Assembly (NCBI RefSeq): GCF_007830495.1
Contig: NZ_VLKW01000003.1
Span: 434,001 to 498,000 of the forward strand
Direction of reading: 5' to 3'
Source of the DNA: Pseudoduganella flava
GTDB taxonomy: Bacteria; Pseudomonadota; Gammaproteobacteria; Burkholderiales; Burkholderiaceae_D
DNA length: 64,000 nt
In this document: piece after piece, positions 27,480-35,743 of the stretch
Layout of the letters: every line of letters begins with the position of its first letter
How positions within the stretch are numbered: position 1 is the first letter of the stretch
Position numbers and translations under genes: made by a program
Notes under the pieces: generated by a model
What the model was told of the DNA's origin: nothing
Database searches by the model: none
What the model saw: the letters and a program-made list of their open reading frames with translations, nothing else

Positions 27480-27506
27480 GGGGTCAGACCCGACGGGTCT
27501 GACCCC
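27480..27506. repeat. Palindromic repeat, GGGGTCAGACCC family, copy 3, inside the paa operon
   Basis: Perfect 12-bp stem, GGGGTCAGACCC then loop GAC then GGGTCTGACCCC. Outer arms ACCCCAAAG (left) and CTTTTGGGTTT (right) partly pair, so the whole element is about 65 bp. It fills the 101-bp gap between paaE and paaG, the only sizeable gap in an operon that is otherwise nearly contiguous. Confidence 0.9.
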
Positions 27507-27546
27507 AGGGGTTGCTTTTGGGTTTGAATCTACTTGACCGGCCCTT

Positions 27547-28626
27547 TTACTCAGCCTGGTCAAAGTCGATAACCACTTTATCCGTCGCGGGAAAACTCTG
27601 GCAGCTCAGCACGAACCCGCGCGCGATCTCGTAGTCTTCCAGCGCATAGTTGACGTCCATATCGACCTTGCCTTCGACGACCTTGCAGCGGCACGTCGAG
27701 CATACGCCCCCTTTGCACGAGTAGCGCATCTCCAGGCCGGCCTTCAGGCCCGCGTCCAGGATCGATTCCTTGTCCTTCTCCATCGTGAACGTGGCGGCCG
27801 TGCCGTCCTGGATCACGGTGACCTCGGTCAGGTGCTGCGCCGCCCGCGCATCCAGTGCGCGCGGCTTGTGCTCGTGCTTCGGGATCGATGCGGCAAAGAG
27901 TTCGAACTTGATGTTCGCAGCCGGCATGCCGGCCTCCTTCAGCGCGCTCGAGACGCCCTGCATCATGTCTTCCGGGCCGCAGATGAACGCCGTGTCGTAG
28001 TCTTCGATGTCGATCCAGTGCTCCAGCAGCTGCCGGGTCTTTTCCTGCGTGATGCGGCCGTTGAACAGGTCGATGTCCTGCTGCTCGCGGCTCATCACGT
28101 AGACGACGTTCAGGCGCTCCAGGAACAGGTCCTTCAGTTCCGTCAGCTCGTTCTTGAAGATCACCGACGACGACGCCCGGTTGCCATACACGAGGGTGAA
28201 GCGGCTCTGCGGCTCCGTCAGCAGCGTCGTCTTGACGATCGACAGGATCGGCGTGATGCCGCTGCCCGCGGCGAACGCCAGGTAGTGCTTGCGGTTCTCG
28301 CCATGCAGCGGCACGTTGAAGTGGCCCATCGGCGGCATCACTTCGAGCACGGCGCCTGGGCGCAGCGCTTCGTTGGCCCAGGTGGAGAACATGCCGCCGG
28401 GCGTGCGCTTGATCGCCACGCGCAGCGCGCCGTCCTGCACGGCCGAGCAGATCGAATACGAGCGGCGCACGTCCTGGCCGTCGATCAGCGCACGCAAGGT
28501 CAGGTGCTGGCCCTGCTGATACTGGAAGCTGTCCCGCAGCTCGGGCGGCACGGCGAACGTGACGGCGATGCAGTCGCGCGTTTCGTTGTGTACCCGGGAG
28601 ACGGTCAGCGGATGGAATTTGCTCAT
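27547..28626 (-). CDS. paaE: Phenylacetyl-CoA epoxidase reductase subunit
   Basis: Electron-transfer component of the ring-1,2-phenylacetyl-CoA epoxidase, passing electrons from NADPH to the di-iron subunit PaaA. 359 residues: FAD-binding domain (about 1-105; RRSYSICSA is the flavin motif), NAD(P)-binding domain (about 110-235; FAAGSGITPILSIVKTTL), and a C-terminal plant-type [2Fe-2S] ferredoxin domain with ligands C304, C309, C312 and C342 (CKGGVCSTC and VLSCQS). It starts 4 bp after paaD. Confidence 0.97.
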   Translation of the reverse strand: MSKFHPLTVSRVHNETRDCIAVTFAVPPELRDSFQYQQGQHLTLRALIDGQDVRRSYSICSAVQDGALRVAIKRTPGGMFSTWANEALRPGAVLEVMPPMGHFNVPLHGENRKHYLAFAAGSGITPILSIVKTTLLTEPQSRFTLVYGNRASSSVIFKNELTELKDLFLERLNVVYVMSREQQDIDLFNGRITQEKTRQLLEHWIDIEDYDTAFICGPEDMMQGVSSALKEAGMPAANIKFELFAASIPKHEHKPRALDARAAQHLTEVTVIQDGTAATFTMEKDKESILDAGLKAGLEMRYSCKGGVCSTCRCKVVEGKVDMDVNYALEDYEIARGFVLSCQSFPATDKVVIDFDQAE

Positions 28627-28630
28627 GATG

Positions 28631-29164
28631 TCAGTGGCACTTGAAGTAATCGAACGGCTCGCGGCAGGCCAGGCAGCGGTACAGCGCCTTGCACGGCGTG
28701 GAGCCGAACTGGCTCGTCATTTCGGTATGCGTCGATCCGCAATGCGGGCAGGCGACCGTCGGTGCGAGGGACGCGCGGCGCGCTACGGCGGCGGCCAGGC
28801 TGCCATGCAGCTGCACCGTCTGCGCCGGCGGCGCGATGCCGTAGCCTGTCAATTTGGCCTTGCCGGACTCGCTCATCCAGTCCGTCGTCCATGCGGGCGA
28901 CAGCCGGGTGGCGACGTGCACGTGCTCGACGCCACGCCGATGCAGTGCCTCGCGCACGGCGCTCTCGATTACCTGCATCGCCGGGCAGCCGGAATACGTG
29001 GGCGTGATCGTCACGGTGACGGCGTCGCCGCCCTGCACGGCCACGCCGCGCACGATGCCCAGGTCGACGACGGAGATCACGGGGATCTCCGGGTCCGGCA
29101 CCTCGGCGAGCCATGACCAGACGGTGGCTTCGTCCACTAAGAGCGCGTTCATGTGGTCACTCAT
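28631..29164 (-). CDS. paaD: Phenylacetyl-CoA epoxidase maturation protein
   Basis: A 177-residue protein related to the SufT/MIP18 iron-sulfur assembly family, needed for full epoxidase activity. The N-terminal DUF59 region shows VPDPEIPVISVVDLGIVRGV and YSGCPAMQVIE. The C-terminal tail carries two Cys pairs (CPHCGS and CLACREPFDYFKCH), a probable metal-binding ribbon usual in PaaD. ATG 29164 is 4 bp after paaC; MNALLVD four codons on is an alternative start. Confidence 0.95.
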   Translation of the reverse strand: MSDHMNALLVDEATVWSWLAEVPDPEIPVISVVDLGIVRGVAVQGGDAVTVTITPTYSGCPAMQVIESAVREALHRRGVEHVHVATRLSPAWTTDWMSESGKAKLTGYGIAPPAQTVQLHGSLAAAVARRASLAPTVACPHCGSTHTEMTSQFGSTPCKALYRCLACREPFDYFKCH

Positions 29165-29168
29165 CGCA

Positions 29169-29921
29169 TCACCACTGCGCGCCCGGATAGGCGCGCTGCA
29201 GGAACTGCATCTCGGCCAGCAGGTAGCCCAGGTGTTCGCTGTGGCGGCCCTGCTTGCCGCCCTTCTGCATCCACGCGTCCGGCGCGGGCATCGTCAGCGT
29301 CGCTTCGGCAAAGATGTCGGCCACGTGCGCCAGCCATTGGGTGCGCAGGCCGGCCGCCGCGGGGGCGACGCCGGCGGCGATCATCTGCGCGTCGACGTCG
29401 TCTTCCATGAACAGCTCGCCCGTGTACATCCACAGCTCGTCGGCCGCCGTCTGCATGTAGGCGTGGCTCGTGGCCGTGCCGTCGCCCAGGCGCACCACCA
29501 GGTCGCCGCTGCGGCGCAGGTGGTACGTGACTTCCTTCAGCGACTTCTCGGCGATCTCCGCGATGCGCGCATCGGACGACTGCACCAGCGCACCGATGAG
29601 GAAGTAATGCCACGTGTCGAAGTAGAACTGGCGCATCATCGTGTGCGCGTAATTGCCATTCGGCTGTTCGACCAGCAGCGCGTTGTGGAAGTCGTGCGCG
29701 TCGCGCAGGTAGGCCAGCGCATCCTCGTCGCGACCACGCCCTTCCAGCTCACCCGCATATGTGAGCCACATGCGGGCCTGCCCCAGCAGGTCCAGCGCGA
29801 CGTTGGTCAGCGCCATGTCCTCTTCCAGTGCCGGCCCTTTGCCGCACAACTCGGACAGGCGCTGGCTCAGCACGAGGGCGTTGTCGCCCAGGCGCAGCAG
29901 ATACTGCAACTTGGCATCCAT
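29169..29921 (-). CDS. paaC: Phenylacetyl-CoA epoxidase structural subunit
   Basis: A 250-residue helical, ferritin-like partner of PaaA that has lost the iron site and acts as scaffold in the (AC)2 core. Recognised by YLLRLGDNALVLSQRLSELCG at residues 7-27, ALTNVALDLLGQARMWL, and a late SEHLGYLLAEMQFLQRAYPG. It begins 9 bp after paaB and is followed after 4 bp by paaD. Confidence 0.96.
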   Translation of the reverse strand: MDAKLQYLLRLGDNALVLSQRLSELCGKGPALEEDMALTNVALDLLGQARMWLTYAGELEGRGRDEDALAYLRDAHDFHNALLVEQPNGNYAHTMMRQFYFDTWHYFLIGALVQSSDARIAEIAEKSLKEVTYHLRRSGDLVVRLGDGTATSHAYMQTAADELWMYTGELFMEDDVDAQMIAAGVAPAAAGLRTQWLAHVADIFAEATLTMPAPDAWMQKGGKQGRHSEHLGYLLAEMQFLQRAYPGAQW

Positions 29922-29930
29922 GGCGCGGCC

Positions 29931-30215
29931 TTACAGGTTCTTGACTTCTTCCGGCATCGGGAAGAAGGTCGGGTGGCGGTACACCTTGCTGTTGGCGGGC
30001 TCGAACAGCGCGCCCTTGTCGAACGGGCTGCTGGCAACGATGTCCGCCGCGCGCACGACCCAGATCGACACGCCTTCGTTGCGGCGCGTGTACACGTCGC
30101 GGGCGTTATTGATCGCCATCTCGGCATCCGGCGCGTGCAGGCTGCCCACGTGCTTGTGGGCCAGGCCGTGCTGGCTGCGGATGAACACTTCCCACAGGGG
30201 CCATTCCTTGCTCAT
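29931..30215 (-). CDS. paaB: Phenylacetyl-CoA epoxidase subunit B
   Basis: A small (94-residue) subunit that bridges two AC dimers in the epoxidase. Identified by WPLWEVFIRSQHGLAHKHVG at the N-terminus, then MAINNARDVYTRRNEGVSIWVV. Full length for the family. It starts 10 bp after paaA. Confidence 0.96.
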   Translation of the reverse strand: MSKEWPLWEVFIRSQHGLAHKHVGSLHAPDAEMAINNARDVYTRRNEGVSIWVVRAADIVASSPFDKGALFEPANSKVYRHPTFFPMPEEVKNL

Positions 30216-30225
30216 GCTTGTCTCC

Positions 30226-31206
30226 TCACGCTGCTTTCTGTTTTTTCTCGGTGTGCGCCACGAGCGCTTCGCGGAACCACTCGCCGTCGTCCCAGGCTTG
30301 CACGCGCGTGCGCAGCCGCTCGCGGTTGCAGGGGCCGTTGCCCTTCAGGACGTTGTGGAATTCTTCCCAGTCGATCTCGCCGAAGTCGTAATGGCCCCGT
30401 TCCTCGTTCCATTTCAGGTCCGGGTCGGGGATCGTCAGGCCCAGGTACTCGGCCTGCGGCACGGTCTGGTCGACCATGCGCTGGCGCAGCTCGTCGTTGG
30501 AGAACAGCTTGATGCGCCACTTCGTCGATTGGGCGCTGTTGACGGAGTCCGCATCCGATGGACCGAACATCATCAACGACGGCCACCACCAGCGGTTCAG
30601 CGCATCCTGCGCCATCGCCTTCTGTTCGGGCGTGCCCTTGGCAAGGCTCATCATGATGTCGTAGCCCTGCCGCGCGTGGAACGACTCTTCCTTGCAGACG
30701 CGGATCATCGCCCGCGAATACGGGCCGTACGAGCAGCGGCACAGCGGGATCTGGTTGATGATCGCGGAGCCGTCGACGAGCCAGCCGATGGCACCGATGT
30801 CGGCCCACGACAGCGTCGGGTAGTTGAAGATGCTCGAGTACTTGGCCTTGCCGGCATGGAGCGCGGCCAGCAGTTCGTCGCGCGAGACGCCCAGCGTTTC
30901 GGCAGCGCTGTACAGGTACAGGCCATGGCCCGCTTCGTCCTGGATCTTCGCCAGCAAAATCGATTTGCGCTTCAAGGTCGGCGCGCGCGTGACCCAGTTC
31001 CCCTCGGGCAGCTGGCCGACGATCTCCGAGTGCGCGTGCTGCGAAATCTGCCGGATCAGCGTCTTGCGGTAGGCCTCCGGCATCCAGTCCTTCGGCTCGA
31101 TCTTGATGCCGTCGTCGATGCGTTGTTGAAAGGCACGCTCTTCGGCGCTCATGTCACTTTCTGTGCGGACATTTTTGAGGCCCGTCTCCACCATTTGTGC
31201 GTACAT
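30226..31206 (-). CDS. paaA: Phenylacetyl-CoA 1,2-epoxidase catalytic subunit
   Basis: Di-iron monooxygenase subunit that inserts oxygen into the aromatic ring of phenylacetyl-CoA. 326 residues. Iron ligands are visible as E91-x-x-H94 ([12 protein letters not shown]) and E173/E174-x-x-H177 ([15 protein letters not shown]), the two ExxH motifs of the ferritin-like fold. First gene of the leftward paaABCDE-GHIKJYZ run. ATG 31206 has the strong site AAGGAGGAGACACCC. The promoter and operator candidate lies just upstream, shared with the divergent paaX. Confidence 0.97.
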   Translation of the reverse strand: MYAQMVETGLKNVRTESDMSAEERAFQQRIDDGIKIEPKDWMPEAYRKTLIRQISQHAHSEIVGQLPEGNWVTRAPTLKRKSILLAKIQDEAGHGLYLYSAAETLGVSRDELLAALHAGKAKYSSIFNYPTLSWADIGAIGWLVDGSAIINQIPLCRCSYGPYSRAMIRVCKEESFHARQGYDIMMSLAKGTPEQKAMAQDALNRWWWPSLMMFGPSDADSVNSAQSTKWRIKLFSNDELRQRMVDQTVPQAEYLGLTIPDPDLKWNEERGHYDFGEIDWEEFHNVLKGNGPCNRERLRTRVQAWDDGEWFREALVAHTEKKQKAA

Positions 31207-31227
31207 GGGTGTCTCCTCCTTGACTTC

Positions 31228-31273
31228 ATATTACGATACACAAATTCATTTGCAAACAGATTTTTTGTGTCAT
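31228..31273. promoter_or_regulatory. Candidate paaA promoter and PaaX operator region
   Basis: On the minus strand, TTTGCA (31251-31256) and TAATAT (31228-31233) form a -35/-10 pair with a 17-bp spacer, each 4 of 6 consensus. An inverted repeat, ACACAAA at 31238-31244 and TTTGTGT at 31264-31270 (extended to GATACACAAA / TTTGTGTCAT), straddles that -35. This position would let a repressor block both divergent genes, as PaaX-type regulators do. The assignment to PaaX is inference from location. Confidence 0.45.
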
Positions 31274-31318
31274 GTTCGAATTCCGTATCTTGTTCGGTGA
31301 CGTAGGTACAATGGCAGC

Positions 31319-32233
31319 ATGAGAATGAAGCTGAACGACTGGATCGACCAGTTCTTGACGCAGGACCCGCCCCGCTCGAAGTCGCTGGTGATGACGGTAT
31401 TCGGCGACTCCGTGGTATCGCATGGCGGGCTGGTGTGGATGGGCAGCCTGATCGAGCTGCTGGCGCCGTTCGGCGTCAACGACCGGCTGTTGCGCACGTC
31501 CGTGTTCCGGCTGGCGCAGGAAGGGTGGCTTGAATCGCAGCGCGACGGGCGCCGCAGCAACTACATGATCACGCAGCAGGCGGCGCAGCGCTTCGCGCGG
31601 GCGTTCCGCCGGGTGTACGCGGCGCCGCACGCGCACTGGCACGGCAGCTGGACGTTCGTGCTGGGCACCAACAGCCTGTCGGCCGCCGAGCGGGCGCTGC
31701 TGCGCAAGGAATTGCTGTGGGAGGGGTACAGCGTGATCGCCCAGGGTATCGCCGGGCATCCGGCGGGCGACGCGGAAGCGCTGGACGCGCTGCTGGGCCG
31801 CCTGAACATGCGCGGCAAGGTGTACGTCGTACAGGCCGCGCAACTGCCGGGCGTGCAGGGCAAGCCGCTGGCGGACCTGATCAGCGAAGGCTGGGACCTG
31901 CGCGAGATCGGCGCAGCCTACCAGCGCTTCATCGACCGCTTCGAGCCTCTGCTGCGCCTGCTGCCGCGCGAGCTGGCGCCGGAGCAGGCCTACATCGTGC
32001 GCACCCTGCTGATCCACGCCTACCGCCGCGTCCAACTGCACGACCCGCAACTGCCGATGGAACTGCTCCCCGAGCCATGGCCGGGCGCGGCTGCGTACGA
32101 CCTGGCGCGCGACCTGTACCAGCTGACGCATGCCGCGGCCGAGGAGCACGTCCTCGCCGCGCTGCGGCGCGAGGACCCGGAGGTGCCTGAGGCGGAGCCG
32201 GCGTTTTACCAGCGCTTCGGCGGCCTGACCTGA
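31319..32233 (+). CDS. paaX: PaaX-family transcriptional repressor of the phenylacetate operon
   Basis: A 304-residue GntR-like repressor that in characterised species is released by phenylacetyl-CoA. N-terminal winged helix (about residues 15-80: SLVMTVFGDSVVSHGGLVW, then NDRLLRTSVFRLAQEGWL), central PaaX domain, and C-terminal PaaX_C region (about 190-290, EAYQRF-like AAYQRFIDRFEPLLRLL). Divergent from paaA with 112 bp between starts. The ATG lacks a Shine-Dalgarno, and a TACAAT (31307-31312) lies only 6 bp before it, so the mRNA may be leaderless or nearly so. A second in-frame ATG is at 31325. Convergent with a TRAP binding protein. Confidence 0.93.
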   Translation: MRMKLNDWIDQFLTQDPPRSKSLVMTVFGDSVVSHGGLVWMGSLIELLAPFGVNDRLLRTSVFRLAQEGWLESQRDGRRSNYMITQQAAQRFARAFRRVYAAPHAHWHGSWTFVLGTNSLSAAERALLRKELLWEGYSVIAQGIAGHPAGDAEALDALLGRLNMRGKVYVVQAAQLPGVQGKPLADLISEGWDLREIGAAYQRFIDRFEPLLRLLPRELAPEQAYIVRTLLIHAYRRVQLHDPQLPMELLPEPWPGAAAYDLARDLYQLTHAAAEEHVLAALRREDPEVPEAEPAFYQRFGGLT

Positions 32234-32238
32234 CGGCT

Positions 32239-32339
32239 GAGCCCGTGTCCCTCTGGGGTCAGACTCCAGGGGGATACGGGCTCATCAGGCAAATAGTCGA
32301 GCTCGTGTCCTGTCGGGGTCTGCCCCCAGAAGGACACGA
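32239..32339. repeat. Two tandem long hairpins between paaX and the TRAP binding-protein gene
   Basis: Hairpin one: GAGCCCGTGTCCC (32239-32251) pairs with GGGATACGGGCTC (32271-32283) with one mismatch. Hairpin two: TCGTGTCCT (32303-32311) pairs with AGGACACGA (32331-32339), enclosing GGGGTCTGCCCC. The inner parts (GGGGTCAGACTCC and GGGGTCTGCCCC) recall the GGGGTCAGACCC family, so these may be degenerate relatives. They sit between convergent genes and probably end both transcripts. Confidence 0.75.
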
Positions 32340-32351
32340 ACCGGGCCGTAG

Positions 32352-33449
32352 TTACTTCCGCGTCGCGGTGATCAGATAGTTCTGCATCGCCGCTTCCGCC
32401 ACAGATGCCCACTGGTTCTGGTCATGCCGGAACTTCTTCCACGGCTCGTAGATCTTCTTGAACTTCGCGTTCTTCGCGGCTTCCTCTTCCATCACCGCGG
32501 TGGACTGCTTGTACGCCGCGTCCAGCACTTCCTTGCTGAAGTTGCGCAGCTTGGCGCCGTTCTTCAGCAGGCGCGCCAATGCGGCCGGGTTCTTCGCGTC
32601 GTAGTCCGCCTGCATGCCGACGTGGCATTCGTACGATGCCGCTTCCAGCGCGGCCTGGTACTGCTTCGGCAGCTTGTCCCATTCCTTCGCGTTGACGTAG
32701 AACGACAGCTGCGGCCCCGCTTCCCACCAGCCCGGTGAGTAATAGAACGGCGCCACGCGCACAAGGCCGAGCTTTTCGTCGTCGTATGGGCCGACCCATT
32801 CGGCCGCGTCGATCGTGCCCTTTTCCAGCGCGGCGTAGACGTCGCCCGCCGGGATCTGCTGCGGCACCACGCCCATCCGCTCCATCACGCGGCCCGCGAA
32901 ACCGGCCACGCGCATCTTCAGGCCCTTCATGTCGGCCAGCGAGCGGATCTCCTTGCGATACCAGCCGCCCATCTGCACGCCCGTGTTCCCGCCCATGAAG
33001 TTGATGATGCCGTAGCCGCGGTAGAACTCGCGCAGCAGTTCGCGGCCGCCGCCCTGGTCGAACCACGCCGTCTGCTGGCGCGACGTCAGGCCGAACGGCA
33101 CCGCGCAGTCGAACGCGAACGTGGGGTCCTTGCCGAAGTAGTAGTAGGCCGGCGTATGGCCAATTTCGACGGTGCCTGCCTGCACGGCGTCCATCACCTG
33201 CAGTCCCGGCACGATCTCGCCGGCGGCGAACTGGCGGATCGTGAATTTGCCGTTGGTGAGCTGGGATACGCGCTTGACGAACTGCTCGGCCGAGCCGTAG
33301 ATCGTGTCCAGCGTTTTCGGGAAGCTGGAAGCGAGCCGCCAGCTGACGGCCGGCTGCGCTTGCGCCAGCGCCGGCGCAGTGATGGTGGCGGTAGCGGTGC
33401 CGGCGCCTGCCGCGATGGCGGTCTTGGTGAGAAAGGAACGACGCTGCAT
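32352..33449 (-). CDS. TRAP transporter periplasmic substrate-binding protein (DctP/FcbT1-like), paralogue 1
   Basis: A 365-residue binding protein with a twin-arginine-type signal (MQRRSFLTKTAIAAG ... PALAQA, residues 1-30). The family core follows: SWRLASSFPKTLDTIYGSAE, KFTIRQFAAGEIVPGLQVMD, VGPYDDEKLGLV and a C-terminal EEAAKNAKFKKIYEPW. The arginine and aromatic residues that bind carboxylates in DctP/TakP proteins lie around MRVAGFAGRVMERMG. It resembles the mannitol/chloroaromatic (FcbT1) subgroup. No permease is adjacent; the nearest TRAP permease pair is at 11.7-14.0 kb. A very similar paralogue lies at 40.5 kb. The start at 33449 is preceded by GAGGAGAC. Confidence 0.92.
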   Translation of the reverse strand: MQRRSFLTKTAIAAGAGTATATITAPALAQAQPAVSWRLASSFPKTLDTIYGSAEQFVKRVSQLTNGKFTIRQFAAGEIVPGLQVMDAVQAGTVEIGHTPAYYYFGKDPTFAFDCAVPFGLTSRQQTAWFDQGGGRELLREFYRGYGIINFMGGNTGVQMGGWYRKEIRSLADMKGLKMRVAGFAGRVMERMGVVPQQIPAGDVYAALEKGTIDAAEWVGPYDDEKLGLVRVAPFYYSPGWWEAGPQLSFYVNAKEWDKLPKQYQAALEAASYECHVGMQADYDAKNPAALARLLKNGAKLRNFSKEVLDAAYKQSTAVMEEEAAKNAKFKKIYEPWKKFRHDQNQWASVAEAAMQNYLITATRK

Positions 33450-33596
33450 CGAAGTCTCCTCTTGAATGGATGAGCGATTGTATCCGCTTGCGGCAATGTT
33501 GGCGGATCGGCCACGGCACGGCTGCGCCCCGCCGATAAAGCCGCTATCATGACGGCCTCGCGCCACTCGCGCCGTTTCCAACAACAAGGGCACACA

Positions 33597-34721
33597 ATGT
33601 CTATCAAGATCAGCAGCCAGTTCGACGCTGGCGCCATCGACGTCGTCAGCGTTACCAGCGCCGGCGACATCGACGTCAACATCCGCAAGGATTCCCACGC
33701 CGATATCGTCCAGTGGTTCTACTTCCGCGTGCAGGGCGCGGCAGCCGTGCCGCTGACGATCCGCTTCCTGAACGCCGGCAAGGCCGCCTATCCGGACGGC
33801 TGGAAGGATTATCACGCCGTGGCCAGCTACGACCGCGACACGTGGTTCCGCGTCCCCACCAGCTACGACGGCGAAGTGATGACGATCGAGCACGCGCCGG
33901 AACACGACAGCGTCTATTACGCCTACTTCGAGCCGTATTCGTGGGAACGCCACCTGGCCCTGCTCGACAGCGCGCAACTGTCGCCGCTCGCCGAGCTGGT
34001 CGACCTCGGTTCGACGGTGGACGGCCGCGACCTGAACATGCTGGTCGTCGGCGACCCGGATGCGCCGAAGAAGGTCTGGGTCATCGCCCGCCAGCACCCG
34101 GGCGAAACGATGGCCGAGTGGTTCGTCGAGGGCATGCTCGAAGCGCTGCTCGACCCGGCCGATCCGTTCGCGAGCCAGTGCCTGAAGGAGGCCGTGTTCT
34201 ACGTGGTGCCGAACATGAACCCGGACGGCTCCGTGCGCGGTAACCTGCGCACCAACGCGGCCGGCGCGAACCTGAATCGCGAATGGAACGAGCCGACGAT
34301 GGAGCGCAGCCCCGAGGTCTTCCTCGTCAAGCGGAAGATGCAGGAAGTCGGCTGCGACCTGTTCTTAGACATCCACGGCGACGAAGGCCTGCCGTACGTG
34401 TTTGTGGCCGGCAGCGACTCGCTGCAGAACTTCACGGCTGGGCAGAAGGCCGAGCAGGACCGCTTCATCGAGGACTTCAAGATCGCCAGCCCGGACTTCC
34501 AGAGCGAATTCGGCTACCCGGACGCGCCGTTCACGCCGGAAGTGCTGACGATGGGTTCGCCCCACATCACCCACCTGTTCGGCTGCCTGTCGCTGACGTT
34601 GGAAATGCCGTTCAAGGACAACGCGAACGATCCCGATCCGGTCAACGGCTGGAACGGCGCGCGCTCGATGAAGCTGGGCGCCGCGATCCTGCAGCCGGTG
34701 CTGCGCGCACTGCGCCGCTAA
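33597..34721 (+). CDS. M14-family zinc carboxypeptidase, cytosolic-carboxypeptidase-like
   Basis: A 374-residue cytosolic protein without a signal peptide. An N-terminal beta-sandwich domain (residues 1-115; VQWFYFRVQGAAAVPLTIRF, YYAYFEPYSWERH) precedes the M14 peptidase domain, as in bacterial relatives of eukaryotic CCP enzymes. Zinc ligands are H and E in ARQHPGETMAEW (near residue 166) and the His in FLDIHGDEGLPYV; the catalytic glutamate is in LTLEMPFKD. Eukaryotic CCPs trim polyglutamate; bacterial substrates are largely unknown. The start at 33597 is chosen because the 16 codons upstream lack a ribosome site. It stands alone, divergent from the TRAP binding protein. Confidence 0.88.
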   Translation: MSIKISSQFDAGAIDVVSVTSAGDIDVNIRKDSHADIVQWFYFRVQGAAAVPLTIRFLNAGKAAYPDGWKDYHAVASYDRDTWFRVPTSYDGEVMTIEHAPEHDSVYYAYFEPYSWERHLALLDSAQLSPLAELVDLGSTVDGRDLNMLVVGDPDAPKKVWVIARQHPGETMAEWFVEGMLEALLDPADPFASQCLKEAVFYVVPNMNPDGSVRGNLRTNAAGANLNREWNEPTMERSPEVFLVKRKMQEVGCDLFLDIHGDEGLPYVFVAGSDSLQNFTAGQKAEQDRFIEDFKIASPDFQSEFGYPDAPFTPEVLTMGSPHITHLFGCLSLTLEMPFKDNANDPDPVNGWNGARSMKLGAAILQPVLRALRR

Positions 34722-34728
34722 GCGGTCC

Positions 34729-35643
34729 TCACCGCGCCTGGCCGAGCCGCTGCGTGAAGCGGCCGGCCAGGAATTCCAGCAGCAGCCGCACGCGCATCGG
34801 CATCAGGCGCCGGTGAAACAACGCGTGCACGTGCGCCGCCGGAGTCTCCCACTCCGGCAGCAGCACTTCCAGGCGCCCCGCCGCCACGTCGTCCGCCACG
34901 TCCCACTGGGACTTGTAGCCGATCCCCTTCCCCGCCAGCAGCCAATCCCGCACGACGGCGCCGTCGTTGCTCTCCCACGCCTGCTGCGCCGGCAGGCGGA
35001 ACGCGGTGCGCACGCCGTCGCGCTGCAATGTGATTTCCTCCGCCATGCCTGGGGCGCCCAGCAGCGTGACGAAGCGGTGCGCCGCCAGGTCGGCCGGCAC
35101 GCGTGGCCGCGCGATACCGTCGAAATAGGCCGGCGCCGCGCACAGCACGCGCCGGTTCGGCGCCAGCCGCCGCGCGTGCAGGGAACTGTCGCGCGGCCGG
35201 CCGAAGCGGATCGCCAGGTCGATCTCGTCATGCAGGAAGTCGGAGTACGCGTCCGACAGCGTCAACCCGAACGACACGTCGGGATGCAACCGCGCGAAGT
35301 CGTCGAGCCAGCGGCACAGCGTGTGGCGGCCGAAGTCGGACGTGGCGGCGATGCGGATCTTGCCGCGCGCCGTGTCGCGGCGGGCCTGCAACGCCGCCTC
35401 GGCATCGTCGACGGCCTGCAGCGCGACGCGGCAGTGCTCCAGGTACAGGCGGCCTTCGTCCGTCAGGCGCAGCCGCCGCGTGGTGCGCTCGAACAGACGC
35501 GCCTGCAACGCCTGCTCCAGCTTCTGGATGCGTGCGCTCGCCGCAGCCGGCGACAAGCCCAGCTTGCGCCCCGCCGCGGACAAGCCGCCCAGCTCCGCCG
35601 CGCATGCGAACAACCGCATGTCGCCCAGCCTGTCGTACGCCAT
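34729..35643 (-). CDS. LysR-family transcriptional regulator
   Basis: A 304-residue regulator with an N-terminal winged helix (residues 5-64; LFACAAELGGLSAAGRKLGL then AAASARIQKLEQALQARLFE) and a C-terminal co-inducer domain (about 92-295) of the periplasmic-binding-protein fold, CrgA/DhcR-like. It is divergent from a Tat-exported polysaccharide deacetylase gene with 100 bp between starts, the usual layout for a LysR regulator and its target. The effector cannot be read from sequence. Confidence 0.92.
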   Translation of the reverse strand: MAYDRLGDMRLFACAAELGGLSAAGRKLGLSPAAASARIQKLEQALQARLFERTTRRLRLTDEGRLYLEHCRVALQAVDDAEAALQARRDTARGKIRIAATSDFGRHTLCRWLDDFARLHPDVSFGLTLSDAYSDFLHDEIDLAIRFGRPRDSSLHARRLAPNRRVLCAAPAYFDGIARPRVPADLAAHRFVTLLGAPGMAEEITLQRDGVRTAFRLPAQQAWESNDGAVVRDWLLAGKGIGYKSQWDVADDVAAGRLEVLLPEWETPAAHVHALFHRRLMPMRVRLLLEFLAGRFTQRLGQAR

Positions 35644-35743
35644 TCTTCGGTTCCTTTTGAAAATGATTCGCTACCTGGGCCAATTATCAATCACGCGGCC
35701 GGCGGCCACAATCGCTCCATCGACCCATCCACAAGGAGCAACC

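Noticed and set aside
35321..35743. N-terminal extension of the deacetylase-like frame
   Set aside because: The open frame overlaps the LysR gene antisense; the Tat signal and AAGGAG site at 35744 show the true start.
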